In this document: one piece after another, positions 7,954 to 16,174 of the stretch
Position numbering within the stretch: position 1 is the stretch's first letter
Layout: each line of letters begins with the position of its first letter
Assembly: GCA_004297765.1 (NCBI GenBank)
Contig: SCTZ01000058.1
Coordinates: 1-44,311, forward strand
Direction: 5' to 3'
DNA length: 44,311 nucleotides
DNA from: Chloroflexota bacterium
Lineage (GTDB): Bacteria; Chloroflexota; Dehalococcoidia; FW602-bin16
Made by a program: the position numbers and the translations under genes
Notes under the pieces: model-generated
The model's input: only the letters and a program-made list of their open reading frames with translations
What the model was told of the DNA's origin: nothing
Database searches by the model: none

Positions 7954-7968
7954 CTATGGTAGGTATAG
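7954..7968. promoter_or_regulatory. candidate LysR-type operator (T-N11-A dyad)
   Basis: CTAT (7954-7957) and ATAG (7965-7968) are a perfect inverted repeat with seven bases between them, and contain the T-N11-A core typical of LysR-type recognition sites. It lies between the lysR stop and the putative kor -35, near position -55. That is where LysR activators often bind. Confidence 0.4.
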
Positions 7969-7975
7969 AGGAGGT

Positions 7976-8875
7976 CTATAACAGAGGTGTGGCGGACGAC
8001 ATTTCCTTGACAGTGTCGAGGAAGGCGCGGGCTATGCCCCCTAGCCCACTTGTTTTGTGGCAGATGGCCACCAGCTCTCGCTGCAGAGTTGGACCGTCTA
8101 TGATGGGCAGCTCTTTGAGGGTGCCCAGAGCGATCTCCTTCTGGACAGCTATGCGGGGCAGCAGGGAGATACCCAGACCTTGCTCCACCATCTTCTTGGC
8201 CGACTCCACGTTGTCCATCTCGAACCTGGCCTTTAGCACCAGACCGACGCTGAGGAAAACGCCATTGACCAGTTGGTAGTAGTTGTTGGTGTCATCGAAC
8301 AGCACGACGCCTTCGCTGGCTACCTCTTCAATAGTCAAATGCGGGCGGTTGCAGAAGGGATGCGAGGGGCGGGCCACCAGAATGAGCTCGTCGTTGTGCA
8401 AGGTCATCGCTTCGATGTCGGGATGGCGCATGTTGCGGACCAATCCGATCTGTACCTCTTCGTGCAGGACCATCTGTAGGACTTCTTCGGAATGACCGGT
8501 GCGCACCGCCACGTGTACGTTCGGATGCTTGGACATATATCGATCGAGCAGGGTCGGCAGGAGATACATGCTGATGAACGGTGCCGACCCCAGAACGAGG
8601 TTGCCCTGCGTCCCATCCCGCAGATTCTCCAGAGCCGCCTTCGCGTCGGCCAGGGTCCGCAGCGTCCGCTCGGCGTAGGGTAGGAGCAGCTTGCCGGCGT
8701 CGGTCAGGGTGACCCCGTACTTGACCCTATTGAACAGCTTGTCGCCGAGCTCTACCTCCAGAGAATGCAGACGCTCGGTCACCGTGGGCTGCGTCAGGCA
8801 CAAGCTCTCGGCGGCCCGCGAGATGCTACCTTTGCGGGCTACCTCGACAAACGCTTCGACCTGACCAAACTGCAT
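7976..8875 (-). CDS. LysR-family transcriptional regulator
   Basis: A 299-aa LysR-type regulator. Residues 1-60 are the winged helix-turn-helix (VEVARKGSISRAAESLCLTQPTVTERLHSLE), and about 90-295 are the periplasmic-binding-like effector domain. The length is exactly usual. ATG 8875 is preceded by GAGGGG. It lies upstream of korDA on the same strand, with 253 bases between them holding a candidate operator and promoter. The simplest reading is that it regulates the kor operon in response to an oxoacid or related metabolite; the effector is unknown. Confidence 0.9.
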   Translation of the reverse strand: MQFGQVEAFVEVARKGSISRAAESLCLTQPTVTERLHSLEVELGDKLFNRVKYGVTLTDAGKLLLPYAERTLRTLADAKAALENLRDGTQGNLVLGSAPFISMYLLPTLLDRYMSKHPNVHVAVRTGHSEEVLQMVLHEEVQIGLVRNMRHPDIEAMTLHNDELILVARPSHPFCNRPHLTIEEVASEGVVLFDDTNNYYQLVNGVFLSVGLVLKARFEMDNVESAKKMVEQGLGISLLPRIAVQKEIALGTLKELPIIDGPTLQRELVAICHKTSGLGGIARAFLDTVKEMSSATPLL

Positions 8876-8931
8876 CTCAACCCCTCAAGTATAGCGCCAG
8901 CCTTTGACTGGCTTAGGAAGAATCGACTGAC

Positions 8932-8959
8932 ATTATAGCTCGCGGTGGAGCTGAGTCAA
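8932..8959 (-). promoter_or_regulatory. strong promoter of the lysR gene
   Basis: Minus strand: TTGACT (8959-8954), a 16-base spacer, TATAAT (8937-8932). It is one of the best sigma70 matches in the window, and transcription would begin near 8925. An inverted repeat GCCAG-N7-CTGGC at 8896-8912 lies in the leader and could serve autoregulation. Confidence 0.6.
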
Positions 8960-9067
8960 GAGCTACGGGAGCGAACCCAGGGCCTCGAAATGGAAGGATC
9001 ATCCAATCTATGCTAACATACTGGCGTCTAGGGGAAATCATTGTGAGATGAGGAGTAGCTGAAGTGG

Positions 9068-9160
9068 TTGACCGATAGGCTGGAGAAGCGGTTCAGGAAG
9101 TTGGCAGGACTGGAGCGGGCTACCAACACAAACTTGAAGCAGTTTGGTTATGCATTGTAA
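9068..9160 (+). other. possible 30-codon ORF before the DUF4258 gene
   Basis: From TTG 9068 a frame reads TDRLEKRFRKLAGLERAT and continues to TAA 9158-9160. The peptide is basic and helix-like. GAGGAG lies upstream at about 9047-9056. Its end overlaps the next start (ATG 9150), which has no Shine-Dalgarno of its own, so it could be a coupling leader peptide. It could equally be a gene remnant. I do not recognise a family. Confidence 0.25.
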
Positions 9161-9434
9161 AGCTGTGGTGTTTAGCGAACATGCATCCCATCGCATGTTG
9201 ACGCGGGGTATTACCGTCGATGAAGTGCTGGCAGTGATCCGGACGGGCGAGATCATCGAGGACTATCCAACCGATATTCCCTTTCCCAGCTTCTTGCTAC
9301 TTGGCGGCGTTGCGAGGGCACTGCATGTAGTGGTCGCTGCTGACCAGCGGACTAACGAATGCATAGTCGTGACGGTGTACCAGCCCGACCAGAGACGGTG
9401 GGACGTCGGCTTCAGGACAAGGAGATCATCATGA
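9150..9434 (+). CDS. DUF4258 domain protein, probable toxin of a toxin-antitoxin pair
   Basis: A 94-aa protein from ATG 9150 (a TTG at 9144 is two codons upstream). It matches the DUF4258 pattern: HASHRMLTRGITVDEVLAVI, GEIIEDYPTDIPFPSFLLLG, LHVVVAAD, and VTVYQPDQRRWDVGFRTRR at the end. Family knowledge: DUF4258 proteins are often encoded next to YgiT-type zinc-finger proteins and are regarded as RelE/MqsR-like toxins; activity is not proven here. The stop codon overlaps the next start (ATGA), as is usual for such pairs. Confidence 0.8.
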   Translation: MHCKAVVFSEHASHRMLTRGITVDEVLAVIRTGEIIEDYPTDIPFPSFLLLGGVARALHVVVAADQRTNECIVVTVYQPDQRRWDVGFRTRRSS

Positions 9435-9655
9435 AGTGCGTTATCTGTAAACATGGTGAGACGCAGCCGGGCAAGGTGACGGTTACGCTTCAGCGGGATG
9501 GTACGGTCGTAATCATTAAGGATGTTCCCGCGGACGTCTGCGACAATTGCGACGAGTATTATCTCTCAGAATCCGTATTGAGAGACTTGGAGGAGCGCGT
9601 TGGGCAGGCAGTGGCAAGAGGTGCCGAGGTCGAGATCCTGCGCTTCGCGGCATAG
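9431..9655 (+). CDS. YgiT-type zinc-finger protein, probable antitoxin
   Basis: A 74-aa protein starting MKCVICKHGETQPGKVTVTL. The two CxxC pairs, C3-C6 and the pair in DVCDNCDEYYLSE, form the YgiT/MqsA N-terminal zinc finger. It lacks the MqsA C-terminal helix-turn-helix, as is common for the short YgiT-like partners of DUF4258 proteins. ATG 9431 overlaps the previous stop by four bases; GGAGATCATC lies just before it. The partner role is inferred from gene order. Confidence 0.82.
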   Translation: MKCVICKHGETQPGKVTVTLQRDGTVVIIKDVPADVCDNCDEYYLSESVLRDLEERVGQAVARGAEVEILRFAA

Positions 9656-9750
9656 AACGCGTTTTCCTAGCCAGGTATCGGCATCGCCCTCCTCCGTTCG
9701 CGCCCACGCCGCTGATACTTTAACGTCGCTCCTGGCTCCCAACTTTCAAC

Positions 9751-9780
9751 TTGCTTGACCCCAGGAAACGGGGCTAGAAT
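9751..9780 (+). promoter_or_regulatory. putative promoter of the histidine kinase gene
   Basis: TTGCTT (9751-9756), an 18-base spacer and TAGAAT (9775-9780) lie about 80 bases before the kinase start. Moderate matches. The 200-base gap 9656-9861 shows nothing else I can name. Confidence 0.35.
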
Positions 9781-9861
9781 AGCTTTAGGGCGCGTGAGAA
9801 CGTCGCCAATCGAATCGCGTTGGCGTAAACCCGAGCCATGCATCGAATCAAGAGGGATTCC

Positions 9862-12117
9862 ATGACGAAGGATCGCGTCGTTCTCGGGCTGCTCTTCGTG
9901 TTCGTCTTCGGCGTGTTCTGCTTCGACGTATTCGTAGTTCCTACCGTCATACTGCCGGTCGCTCTGTATGCCATGCCCATCGTTGTTGGAGCCTACTATT
10001 TATCTCCCCGTCAGGTGTCCGCGCTGTCTGTCTGGGCTCTGATACTGCGACTGCCGGCTGATCTGGTCGCTGGCAGTCCTGCCTGGCTGTTGGTGCTCCA
10101 TTCGCTCTCGGTCGTGATCATCGGCTACCTGGGCGTTGTGCTCGCGGCCAGGAGAACGCGCGAGGCTGCCTTGAGGAGGGAGTCGGAGGCAGCCAGGCAG
10201 CAGGTTACAAGCATTCTCGAAAGCATCACGGACGCTTTCTTTGCCGTGGACCGTGATTGGCGCTTCACGTACGTAAACAAGCAAGCGGAGCCGTTGTTGC
10301 GCCGCGGGCGAGAAGAGCTCCTGGGGGAGAGCCTTTGGAAAGTCTATCCAGAAGTGGTAGACACCGCGTTCGACAAGCAATGCCACCGCGCATTAGTCGA
10401 GCAGACCACCGTCGAGTTTCGTGAGTTCCTGGCGCCGGCGAAGAAGTGGTTCGATATCCGTGCCTACCCATCGCAGGATGGTTTGGCGGTCTACCTGCGC
10501 GACGTCACCGAGCAGAAGCGGGCCGAGGAAGCTCTGGCGGAGCGAGTGCGTCTGGCCACTTTGATCACGCACGTGGATACCGCCCTTATTCACAGCAACA
10601 CCCTGCCGGAAATCCTGCGCCGCTGCGCCGAGGCTCTGGTGGAGCATCTCCATGTGGCCTTTGCCCGGATCTGGACGCTCGACGCGGAGCAGAACGTTCT
10701 CGTCCTGCGGGCCAGCGCCGGGATGTACACCCACCTGGACGGAAGCCATAGCCGCGTGCCGGTGGGACAGTTCAAGATCGGGTTGATCGCTCAGGAACGC
10801 AAGCCTATCTTGACCAACGCCGTCCTGGGCGACCCGCGGGTCCATGACCAGGAATGGGCACGACGGGAGGGAATGGTCGCCTTTGCCGGCTATCCTCTCA
10901 TCGTGGAGGATCGTGTAGTGGGGGTCATGGCGGCCTTCGCACGCCAGCCGCTCACTGAGGCCGCTCTTCAGGCCATGGCCTCGGTGGCAAGCGGAATCGC
11001 CCTGGTCATCGAGCGTAAGCGGGCTGAAGAAGAGCGCGAGAAGGTGCTGGAAGAGGCACAGCGACGGGCGGCCGAACTGGACGGCACTCTGGAGGCGGTG
11101 GCCGATGGGCTGGTCGTGTACGATCAGACAGGCACGATAGTCCACATGAATCCTGCCGCCGAAAGCATTCTTGGCTACACGCCGGAGCAGCGTGAGCTCC
11201 CTCTGGCCGAGCGAATGGCCTTGCTGCGGATGGAGACCGCTGATGGTAAGCCATTACCTGTAGATCAAATGCCGGTCCAACGCGCATTGCACGGCGAGAT
11301 AGCTCGTGGCATGGTGATTGTCATCCACCGCCAGAGCGATGGTAAGGCCGCGTGGTACTCCGCCAGTGCGGCACCGGTACGGGCGCCCGATGGTCGGCTG
11401 ATGGGATGCGTGTCAGTCTTCACGGACGTCACGGCCTTGCATCAACTGCAGGAGCAGCGCGAGGATCTGATTCACACGGTCTCCCATGATCTGCGAAACC
11501 CTCTGGCGATCATCATGGGTCAGGCTCAAGTAGCGCTCAGGCATGCCGAAAGGGAAGACGTCGTTCGGAAGTGCGCCGACGGCATCAATACGAGCGCCAG
11601 GCGAATGAACGTGATGATTCGGGATCTGGTCGACGTGGCTCGTCTCGAGGGTGGACAACTGCGTTTGGAGACGAGGCCGATCGACCTGATATCGTTCGTA
11701 CACGACCTGTTGGAGCGAGGGAGGACCGTGATGGAGCGAGGACGGATCAAGGTAGACATATCACCAGACGTTCCTCCCGTGCTGGCCGATCCTGACCGTT
11801 TGGAGCGCATCCTGGTGAATTTGCTCAGCAATGCGCTCAAATACTCGACGCCCGAAACTGACGTCACGCTCACCGCCGAGAGAACCAACGACGAAGTCAC
11901 CGTCTCGGTGGTTGACCACGGTGTAGGCATAGCGCCCGAGGATCTGACGAATATCTTCGACCGTTACTTCCGAGCTCAGGGGACCAGAAGGACAGAGGGG
12001 CTTGGTCTTGGTCTCTACATCACCAGGATGCTGGTCGAGGCTCATGGCGGGCGCGCCTGGGCTGAGAGCGAGCTGGGAAAGGGAAGCACCTTCTACTTCA
12101 CGCTGCCGCTGGCATAG
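9862..12117 (+). CDS. Membrane PAS-GAF-PAS sensor histidine kinase
   Basis: About 751 aa. Residues 5-95 hold hydrophobic segments (probably three or four membrane helices) with almost no extracytoplasmic domain. A PAS domain follows (about 115-225), then a GAF domain (about 240-390), a second PAS (about 410-535), the HisKA dimerisation domain with phospho-acceptor H542 in SHDLRNPL, and a HATPase_c domain with N-box NLLSNALKYS (about 655), G1 DHGVGIAPED and G2 GLGLGLY. ATG 9862 is preceded by AGAGGG at the right distance; ATG 9838 also exists in frame. No response regulator is adjacent, so it is an orphan kinase; the signal is probably intracellular or membrane-borne. Confidence 0.9.
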   Translation: MTKDRVVLGLLFVFVFGVFCFDVFVVPTVILPVALYAMPIVVGAYYLSPRQVSALSVWALILRLPADLVAGSPAWLLVLHSLSVVIIGYLGVVLAARRTREAALRRESEAARQQVTSILESITDAFFAVDRDWRFTYVNKQAEPLLRRGREELLGESLWKVYPEVVDTAFDKQCHRALVEQTTVEFREFLAPAKKWFDIRAYPSQDGLAVYLRDVTEQKRAEEALAERVRLATLITHVDTALIHSNTLPEILRRCAEALVEHLHVAFARIWTLDAEQNVLVLRASAGMYTHLDGSHSRVPVGQFKIGLIAQERKPILTNAVLGDPRVHDQEWARREGMVAFAGYPLIVEDRVVGVMAAFARQPLTEAALQAMASVASGIALVIERKRAEEEREKVLEEAQRRAAELDGTLEAVADGLVVYDQTGTIVHMNPAAESILGYTPEQRELPLAERMALLRMETADGKPLPVDQMPVQRALHGEIARGMVIVIHRQSDGKAAWYSASAAPVRAPDGRLMGCVSVFTDVTALHQLQEQREDLIHTVSHDLRNPLAIIMGQAQVALRHAEREDVVRKCADGINTSARRMNVMIRDLVDVARLEGGQLRLETRPIDLISFVHDLLERGRTVMERGRIKVDISPDVPPVLADPDRLERILVNLLSNALKYSTPETDVTLTAERTNDEVTVSVVDHGVGIAPEDLTNIFDRYFRAQGTRRTEGLGLGLYITRMLVEAHGGRAWAESELGKGSTFYFTLPLA

Positions 12118-12135
12118 CTCGCGGTAGTCGGGATC

Positions 12136-12144
12136 TGCTATAAT
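12136..12144 (+). promoter_or_regulatory. extended -10 promoter of radA
   Basis: TGCTATAAT at 12136-12144 is a perfect extended -10 (TGnTATAAT). There is no recognisable -35, which extended -10 promoters tolerate. Transcription would start near 12151, giving a 30-base leader to radA. Confidence 0.5.
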
Positions 12145-12179
12145 CACGCTACCATGCCCCCTGGATAAGGAACTTCAAA

Positions 12180-13547
12180 ATGGCCAAGCCTCCGCGTCCC
12201 ATCTTCGTTTGCCAGCAGTGCGGGTATGAAGCCAGCAAATGGCTGGGGCGCTGTCCGGGCTGCAACGAGTGGAATACGTTGGTGGAGTCGTTGCCGGATC
12301 TGACGGCCAGCAGCGCACGCCTTGGCGCAGGCCCGCGCAGCGAGGCGCAACCGCTCTCGCGAATTGACGCGGAGACGTTTCGTCGCCTCTCTCTGCCCTT
12401 CGAGGAGTTCAATCGGGTCTTGGGCGGCGGTGTGGTGCCCGGATCCTTGGTCCTCCTGGGAGGCGACCCCGGCATCGGCAAGTCGACGCTGCTTCTTCAG
12501 GTCGTGACGCAGCTATCCACCAATCTGGGCACGTGTCTCTATGTCTCGGGCGAGGAGTCCAGGCAACAGATCCGGATGCGGGCCGACCGACTGGGGCTGA
12601 GCAGCGACCATCTCTACTTGCTGTCCGAGACAGACCTGTCCGAGGTGCTGCGCAGCGTCGACAAGATCGAGCCGCGGTTGGTCGTGATCGACTCGATCCA
12701 GACGATCTATGCGGAGGATCTCTCCTCGGCGGCGGGCAGCGTGGCCCAGATTCGCGAATGCGCCCTGCGGCTGATGCGCGTGGCCAAATCCCGCCACATT
12801 CCGGTGCTGTTGGTCGGCCATGTCACCAAGGAAGGCATGATCGCGGGACCACGCGTTCTGGAGCACATCGTGGACACAGTGCTCTACCTGGAGGGGGAAC
12901 GGTTCCATAGCTACCGTCTTCTGCGCAGCGTCAAGAATCGCTTTGGCTCCACCAACGAGGTGGGCGTCTTCGAAATGACCAACGAGGGGCTGGCTGAGGT
13001 GACCAACCCATCGCAGGTATTTCTGGCGGAGCGGCCGCAGGGCGCCACGGGCTCGACCGTGGTCGTGACAGTGGAGGGCACACGACCGATCCTGGTCGAG
13101 ATCCAGGCCCTGACCAGTCCCACCTCCCTCAGCTTGCCGAGGCGGACCAGCAACGGCATCGACATGAGCCGTGTTCTTCTGCTCACCGCTGTTCTCAACA
13201 AGCGGGTCGGATTTCCTCTCTCAACACAGGACATCTTCGTCAACGTGGTCGGCGGGCTCAAAATCGGGGAGCCCTCCGCCGATCTGGGCGTGGCGATCTC
13301 CATCGCCTCCAGCTACCGCGATAAGCCGGTGGATCCGGAGCTGATCGTGCTGGGGGAGGTTGGCCTGAGCGGCGAGATCCGCACGGTAAACCAGATTGAC
13401 AAGCGGCTAGCCGAGGCCGCCAAGCTCGGGTTCCGACGCGGCCTGCTGCCCCGGTCGGTCTGCACGCCACGTTTGAAGGCGCAGGGGTTGACGCTGTTTG
13501 GCGCTGGCTCGGTCAATGAAGCGATCGAGATCGCGCTACAGGGCTAG
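12180..13547 (+). CDS. radA: RadA/Sms, DNA repair and branch-migration protein
   Basis: A RecA-like ATPase that processes recombination intermediates. The 455-aa protein has the N-terminal zinc finger FVCQQCGYEASKWLGRCPGC, a Walker A motif GGDPGIGKST near residue 96, the RadA-specific KNRFGSTNEVG motif near residue 255, and a C-terminal Lon-protease-like domain from about 290. The length is standard. It starts the conserved radA / PIN-TRAM / ispD / ispF / cysE / cysS / rlmB order. In Firmicutes disA follows radA; it is absent here. Confidence 0.96.
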   Translation: MAKPPRPIFVCQQCGYEASKWLGRCPGCNEWNTLVESLPDLTASSARLGAGPRSEAQPLSRIDAETFRRLSLPFEEFNRVLGGGVVPGSLVLLGGDPGIGKSTLLLQVVTQLSTNLGTCLYVSGEESRQQIRMRADRLGLSSDHLYLLSETDLSEVLRSVDKIEPRLVVIDSIQTIYAEDLSSAAGSVAQIRECALRLMRVAKSRHIPVLLVGHVTKEGMIAGPRVLEHIVDTVLYLEGERFHSYRLLRSVKNRFGSTNEVGVFEMTNEGLAEVTNPSQVFLAERPQGATGSTVVVTVEGTRPILVEIQALTSPTSLSLPRRTSNGIDMSRVLLLTAVLNKRVGFPLSTQDIFVNVVGGLKIGEPSADLGVAISIASSYRDKPVDPELIVLGEVGLSGEIRTVNQIDKRLAEAAKLGFRRGLLPRSVCTPRLKAQGLTLFGAGSVNEAIEIALQG

Positions 13548-13613
13548 ATGGTGTATCCGCCAACCCTAAACGACATCCTCGTCTTACAATTATGACCACG
13601 TCTCGTCTATTTC

Positions 13614-13629
13614 ACGAGCCTCGGCTCGT
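13614..13629 (+). repeat. palindrome in the PIN-TRAM gene leader
   Basis: ACGAGCC (13614-13620) and GGCTCGT (13623-13629) form a perfect 7-bp stem with a two-base spacer, immediately before the Shine-Dalgarno AAAGGAGGTG. It is not followed by T residues. It could affect translation or RNA stability, or bind a protein. Confidence 0.45.
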
Positions 13630-13650
13630 CGGAAAGGAGGTGAGCAAGTT

Positions 13651-14706
13651 TTGTCGCTGGACTTTTTCGCGCGTCTCATAGGCATGATTGTCCTTGGTAT
13701 TGGGGGATGGGAGCTCGGTCTGATCGTTTCGGGCGGCGCCGAGCAGCCCGACTATATGCGTTGGGTTCTCTCGCTGGCCCTAGCTGGCGCGGCCCTCGGT
13801 CTCTTGCTGACGCCGTATCTCACTACCAAGCCGGCCGCCTGGGTTCGCGGGCAGATTCGGCAGATGCCCGCCACCGACCTTCTCGCCGCTATCATCGGTC
13901 TGGTTATCGGTCTCATCATATCTGCGCTTCTGGCGCTTCCTTTGTCTATGTTGCCAGACTATTTTGGCAAGATCCTCCCCTTCGCCGCCGCGGTCGTGCT
14001 GGGATACCTGGGCATCGCCACCATGGTCATGCGGCAGAGGGATCTTTACCAGTTGTTAGGACGGCAGGTTGCTCTGCCGGGGCGAGAGGGCAAGCGGTGG
14101 GCCGGAACGGGCTATGTTCTGGTGGACACCAGCGCCATCATCGACGGGCGCATCGCGGATATCTGCCGCACCGGCTTCGTCCAGGGCACTCTGCTGATTC
14201 CGCGCTTCGTGCTCAGCGAGTTGCAGCAGATCGCTGACTCACAGGATATCCTTAGGCGCAACCGTGGCCGTCGAGGGCTGGACATGCTCAGCAGGCTTCA
14301 AAAGGAGTCCTTCGTGCCTGTGGAGATCTCGGACATCGACTTCGAGGAGATTCACGATGTTGATAGCAAGCTGGTGAAGGCCGGCAAGAACTTGCGCAGC
14401 CCGATCATCACTAACGACTATAACCTGAATCGTGTGGCCGAGCTGCAGGGTGTCCGGGTCCTGAACATCAACGAGCTAGCCAACGCCGTGAAGTCGGTGG
14501 TGATGCCCGGCGAGGAGATGGTGGTCCGCATCATCCAGGAGGGAAAAGAGGTTAACCAGGGAGTCGCTTACCTTGACGATGGCACGATGGTGGTGGTGGA
14601 GGGCGGCCGGCGTTTTCTGAACAACCAATTGGACATAGTGGTGACACGTGTTCTCCAAACCGTCGCCGGACGGATGATCTTCGCCCAGCCGAAGGTTGAG
14701 AACTAG
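13651..14706 (+). CDS. PIN-TRAM domain membrane protein (YacL family)
   Basis: A 351-aa protein. Residues 1-135 contain four hydrophobic helices. Residues 150-275 are a PIN nuclease-like domain, with acidic positions in VDTSAIIDGRI, the SELQQIAD segment, DVDSKLVKAG and TNDYNLN. Residues 285-345 are a TRAM RNA-binding domain. Starts at TTG 13651, directed by a strong AAAGGAGGTG at 13633-13642. Orthologues (YacL) occupy the same place after radA/disA in Firmicutes and are presumed ribonucleases; the substrate is unknown. Confidence 0.92.
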   Translation: MSLDFFARLIGMIVLGIGGWELGLIVSGGAEQPDYMRWVLSLALAGAALGLLLTPYLTTKPAAWVRGQIRQMPATDLLAAIIGLVIGLIISALLALPLSMLPDYFGKILPFAAAVVLGYLGIATMVMRQRDLYQLLGRQVALPGREGKRWAGTGYVLVDTSAIIDGRIADICRTGFVQGTLLIPRFVLSELQQIADSQDILRRNRGRRGLDMLSRLQKESFVPVEISDIDFEEIHDVDSKLVKAGKNLRSPIITNDYNLNRVAELQGVRVLNINELANAVKSVVMPGEEMVVRIIQEGKEVNQGVAYLDDGTMVVVEGGRRFLNNQLDIVVTRVLQTVAGRMIFAQPKVEN

Positions 14707-14734
14707 GGTGATACCAGGCTATAGTTAGGTCGAT

Positions 14735-14828
14735 TGTCATTCTGAGCCGCAGCGAAGAATCTCCTCGTGGCGCTTTTCGAGGCGCCCCGGGGGAGATTCT
14801 TCCTCGCCTCGGGCGAGTCAGAATGACA
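14735..14828. repeat. palindromic dispersed repeat, copy 1
   Basis: A 94-bp element whose ends are the perfect inverted repeat TGTCATTCTGA (14735-14745) and TCAGAATGACA (14818-14828). The arms continue inward with GAAGAATCTCC and GGGAGATTCTTC. A second copy is at 44215-44293. It has no coding capacity, so it is a REP- or MITE-like non-autonomous repeat. It lies between the PIN-TRAM gene and ispD. Confidence 0.85.
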
Positions 14829-14919
14829 GAACAAGGCTCAGAACAGGCGAACAGGCGCGACTGTAAACGACGCATATAGGTACGTCGGTAACACCGCAGT
14901 AGGAACTAAGGGAGACCAC

Positions 14920-15624
14920 ATGAACCTGGACAACGGACTGGCGGCCATGTTTGGCGTTGTCATCGTGGCCGCCGGACAGAGCACCCGCATGGGCGGCAGG
15001 GACAAGATCTTCGCCGATCTTGGCGGAAAGCCCGTGCTCGCACGGTCTGTGCAAATCTTCCACGACTGTCCGTTCGTGGGGCAGATCGTCATCGTGCTGA
15101 ACGAAAGCAACTTGGAGCAGGGCCGACAGCTTGTGGAGGAACAGACCTGGAACAAGGTCACCAGCTTGCGTCCGGGCGGCCTGCGTCGTCAGGATTCTGT
15201 CGCGAATGGGCTGAAAGCCCTGGACGGTTGCCCCTGGGTCGCCATTCATGACGGAGCTCGTCCTCTGGTCCACCGCGAGACCATCGAGCGCGGTTGTCTG
15301 GAAGTACAGCGCTACGGGGTGGCCGTGGCCGCCGTTCCCGCGAAGGACACCGTCAAAGTTGTGGATGCCGATGGCTTCGTCCGCGACACGCCGGATCGGT
15401 CGATGCTCTGGCTGGCCCAGACGCCACAGCTATTCCGGTTCGACATCATCGACGATGCCTGCGAGCGCGTGACCGCCGATGTCACCGATGACGCCGCGCT
15501 GGTGGAGCGGGCCGGCTACCGCGTCAAGCTCTTCATGGGCTCCTACGACAACATTAAGATCACCACCCCGGAGGATCTGGATCTCGCCCGCGCTATGCTG
15601 GGGCTCGGGGCGCGGGCGGTCTGA
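14920..15624 (+). CDS. ispD: 2-C-methyl-D-erythritol 4-phosphate cytidylyltransferase
   Basis: Third step of the MEP (non-mevalonate) isoprenoid pathway: CTP plus MEP to CDP-methylerythritol. The 234-aa protein has the nucleotide-binding VIVAAGQSTRMGGRDK, then HDGARPLV, VPAKDTVK, LAQTPQLF and a C-terminal KITTPEDLDLA. ATG 14920 is preceded by AAGGGAG; an alternative ATG lies nine codons in. It is followed after 10 bases by ispF. Confidence 0.94.
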   Translation: MNLDNGLAAMFGVVIVAAGQSTRMGGRDKIFADLGGKPVLARSVQIFHDCPFVGQIVIVLNESNLEQGRQLVEEQTWNKVTSLRPGGLRRQDSVANGLKALDGCPWVAIHDGARPLVHRETIERGCLEVQRYGVAVAAVPAKDTVKVVDADGFVRDTPDRSMLWLAQTPQLFRFDIIDDACERVTADVTDDAALVERAGYRVKLFMGSYDNIKITTPEDLDLARAMLGLGARAV

Positions 15625-15634
15625 GGGGTTGAGC

Positions 15635-16120
15635 TTGGATCTCCGTGTCGGCATCGGCTACGACGTGCATCGCTTTGCCGAGGGACGGCGGCTCGTTCTG
15701 GGCGGCGTTGACGTGCCGTTCGAGCGTGGTCTGCTGGGGCATTCCGACGCCGACGTCGCGACGCACGCCCTGATGGACGCGCTGCTGGGCGCCGCCTGCC
15801 TCGGCGATATCGGGCAGCATTTCCCCCCGAGCGATCCTACCTACAAGGATATCTCCAGCTTGTTCTTGCTCGGGCGCGTGGGTCGGCTGCTGTCCGAACG
15901 CGGCTGGCAGATAGTCAACCTGGACGTCAGCATCATCGCTCAGCGTCCTCGGTTGGCCGAGCACCTGCCGGCCATGCGTCGCGAGATCGGTCGCGTCCTG
16001 GGTCTGGACGCCGCCCGCGTCAGCCTCAAAGCTACGACCAGCGATCAGCTCGGCTTCACCGGCCGCGGCGAGGGCATCGCCGCGTGCGCAGTCGCGCTCC
16101 TCAAACTTGAAAACCCGTGA
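15635..16120 (+). CDS. ispF: 2-C-methyl-D-erythritol 2,4-cyclodiphosphate synthase
   Basis: Fifth step of the MEP pathway, making the cyclodiphosphate. About 161 aa. The zinc ligands are in GYDVHRF and LGHSDADV; other family segments are GAACLGDIGQHFPPSDP and KATTSDQLGFTGRGEGIAACA. The frame is open further upstream inside ispD, but homology begins at DLRVGIGYDVH. TTG 15635, six bases after GAGGGG, is the best start; TTG 15629 is possible. ispE is not next to it. Confidence 0.93.
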   Translation: MDLRVGIGYDVHRFAEGRRLVLGGVDVPFERGLLGHSDADVATHALMDALLGAACLGDIGQHFPPSDPTYKDISSLFLLGRVGRLLSERGWQIVNLDVSIIAQRPRLAEHLPAMRREIGRVLGLDAARVSLKATTSDQLGFTGRGEGIAACAVALLKLENP

Positions 16121-16174
16121 TGAGTGTGCTAAAAGTGCAGTGCGGAACCGGCCGCTAGAGGGGACCATCCGGCC

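Noticed and set aside
16121-16174. T-box or riboswitch in front of cysE/cysS
   Set aside because: The gap is only 54 bases and has no T-box or SAM motif.
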